A stretch of DNA of 64,000 nucleotides. It comes from Pseudoips prasinana. Taxonomy: Eukaryota > Arthropoda > Insecta > Lepidoptera > Nolidae. The position numbers were made by a program, and so were the translations under genes. The notes beneath the pieces were generated by a model. That model was not told the origin of the DNA. It ran no database searches and saw nothing but the letters and a program-made list of their open reading frames with translations. The stretch lies in the NCBI GenBank assembly GCA_951640165.1, contig OX621248.1, positions 1,364,001 to 1,428,000 of the forward strand. The letters run 5' to 3'. Each line of letters begins with the position of its first letter. Position 1 is the first letter of the stretch. Below are positions 63,819 through 64,000 of the stretch, in pieces.

Positions 63819-64000
63819 TCATACTAATATTATAAATACGAAACATTGTGAGTATGGATGGATGTATGGATGTTTGTTACTCTTCACGAAAAAACCACTG
63901 AACGGATTTTGATGAAACTTTGTAGTAATATAGCTTATATATCCGAATAACACATAGTCTATGATTTATCAAGTAAAACTCGAGTGAAACCGCAGTGCAC
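63819..64000 (+). mobile_element. Non-autonomous Helitron, cut by the window edge
   Basis: Starts TCATACTAATATTATAAATAC after A. It has the cgaaaaaaccactgaacgga block and the degenerate hairpin start (ctcgagtgaaaccgcagtgc) at the window end. CTAG would lie just beyond 64000. Confidence 0.65.

Overview
This window looks like lepidopteran (moth or butterfly) intergenic DNA built almost entirely from transposable elements. Reasons: it is AT-rich eukaryotic sequence; it has many short Helitron copies with TC and CTAG ends and a GC hairpin; it has tRNA-headed and 5S-rRNA-headed SINEs; it has mariner, RTE and jockey-type elements; and it shows no operons or bacterial signals. I recognise no host gene. 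Family assignments rest on motifs read by eye.

Layout. 1-12.9 kb: Helitron fragments (one Helitron inside another at 61-464), RTE 3' ends, a LINE C-terminal relic, SINEs and a foldback MITE. 12.94-14.22 kb: a complete mariner with TA target sites, matching terminal repeats and an intact DD34D transposase. 14.2-25.7 kb: SINEs, Helitron copies and decayed repeats. 25.74-35.19 kb: a four-level nest. A MITE was split by LINE A (ORF1 plus APE/RT ORF2); LINE A was split by RTE B (12-bp target duplication); RTE B was split by jockey-like LINE C. The long open frames here run across element boundaries and are not single genes. 35.2-44.7 kb: repeat pairs, MITEs, SINEs and a LINE C-terminus. 44.79-47.12 kb: a complete Mutator-like (MULE) element with about 140-bp terminal repeats, an 8-bp target duplication and a two-exon FLYWCH/MULE transposase. 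47.1-64 kb: SINEs, LINE C-termini, a gypsy-like gag remnant, an RTE inside an RTE, a Harbinger-like MITE, a decayed Helitron with helicase remnants (59.89-61.87 kb) and further MITE and Helitron copies.

The genes serve only the elements' own mobility. Mariner and MULE are cut-and-paste systems with both ends and an open transposase frame. RTE B keeps an open reverse transcriptase frame but has lost its 5' end. LINE A, LINE C and the Helitron are broken. The SINEs, MITEs and short Helitrons would depend on enzymes supplied in trans. The most unusual features are the nest with a foldback copy of the target at its innermost junction, the intact spliced MULE, the 5S-derived SINE family, and several near-perfect short-loop hairpins, one later split by a retroposon.
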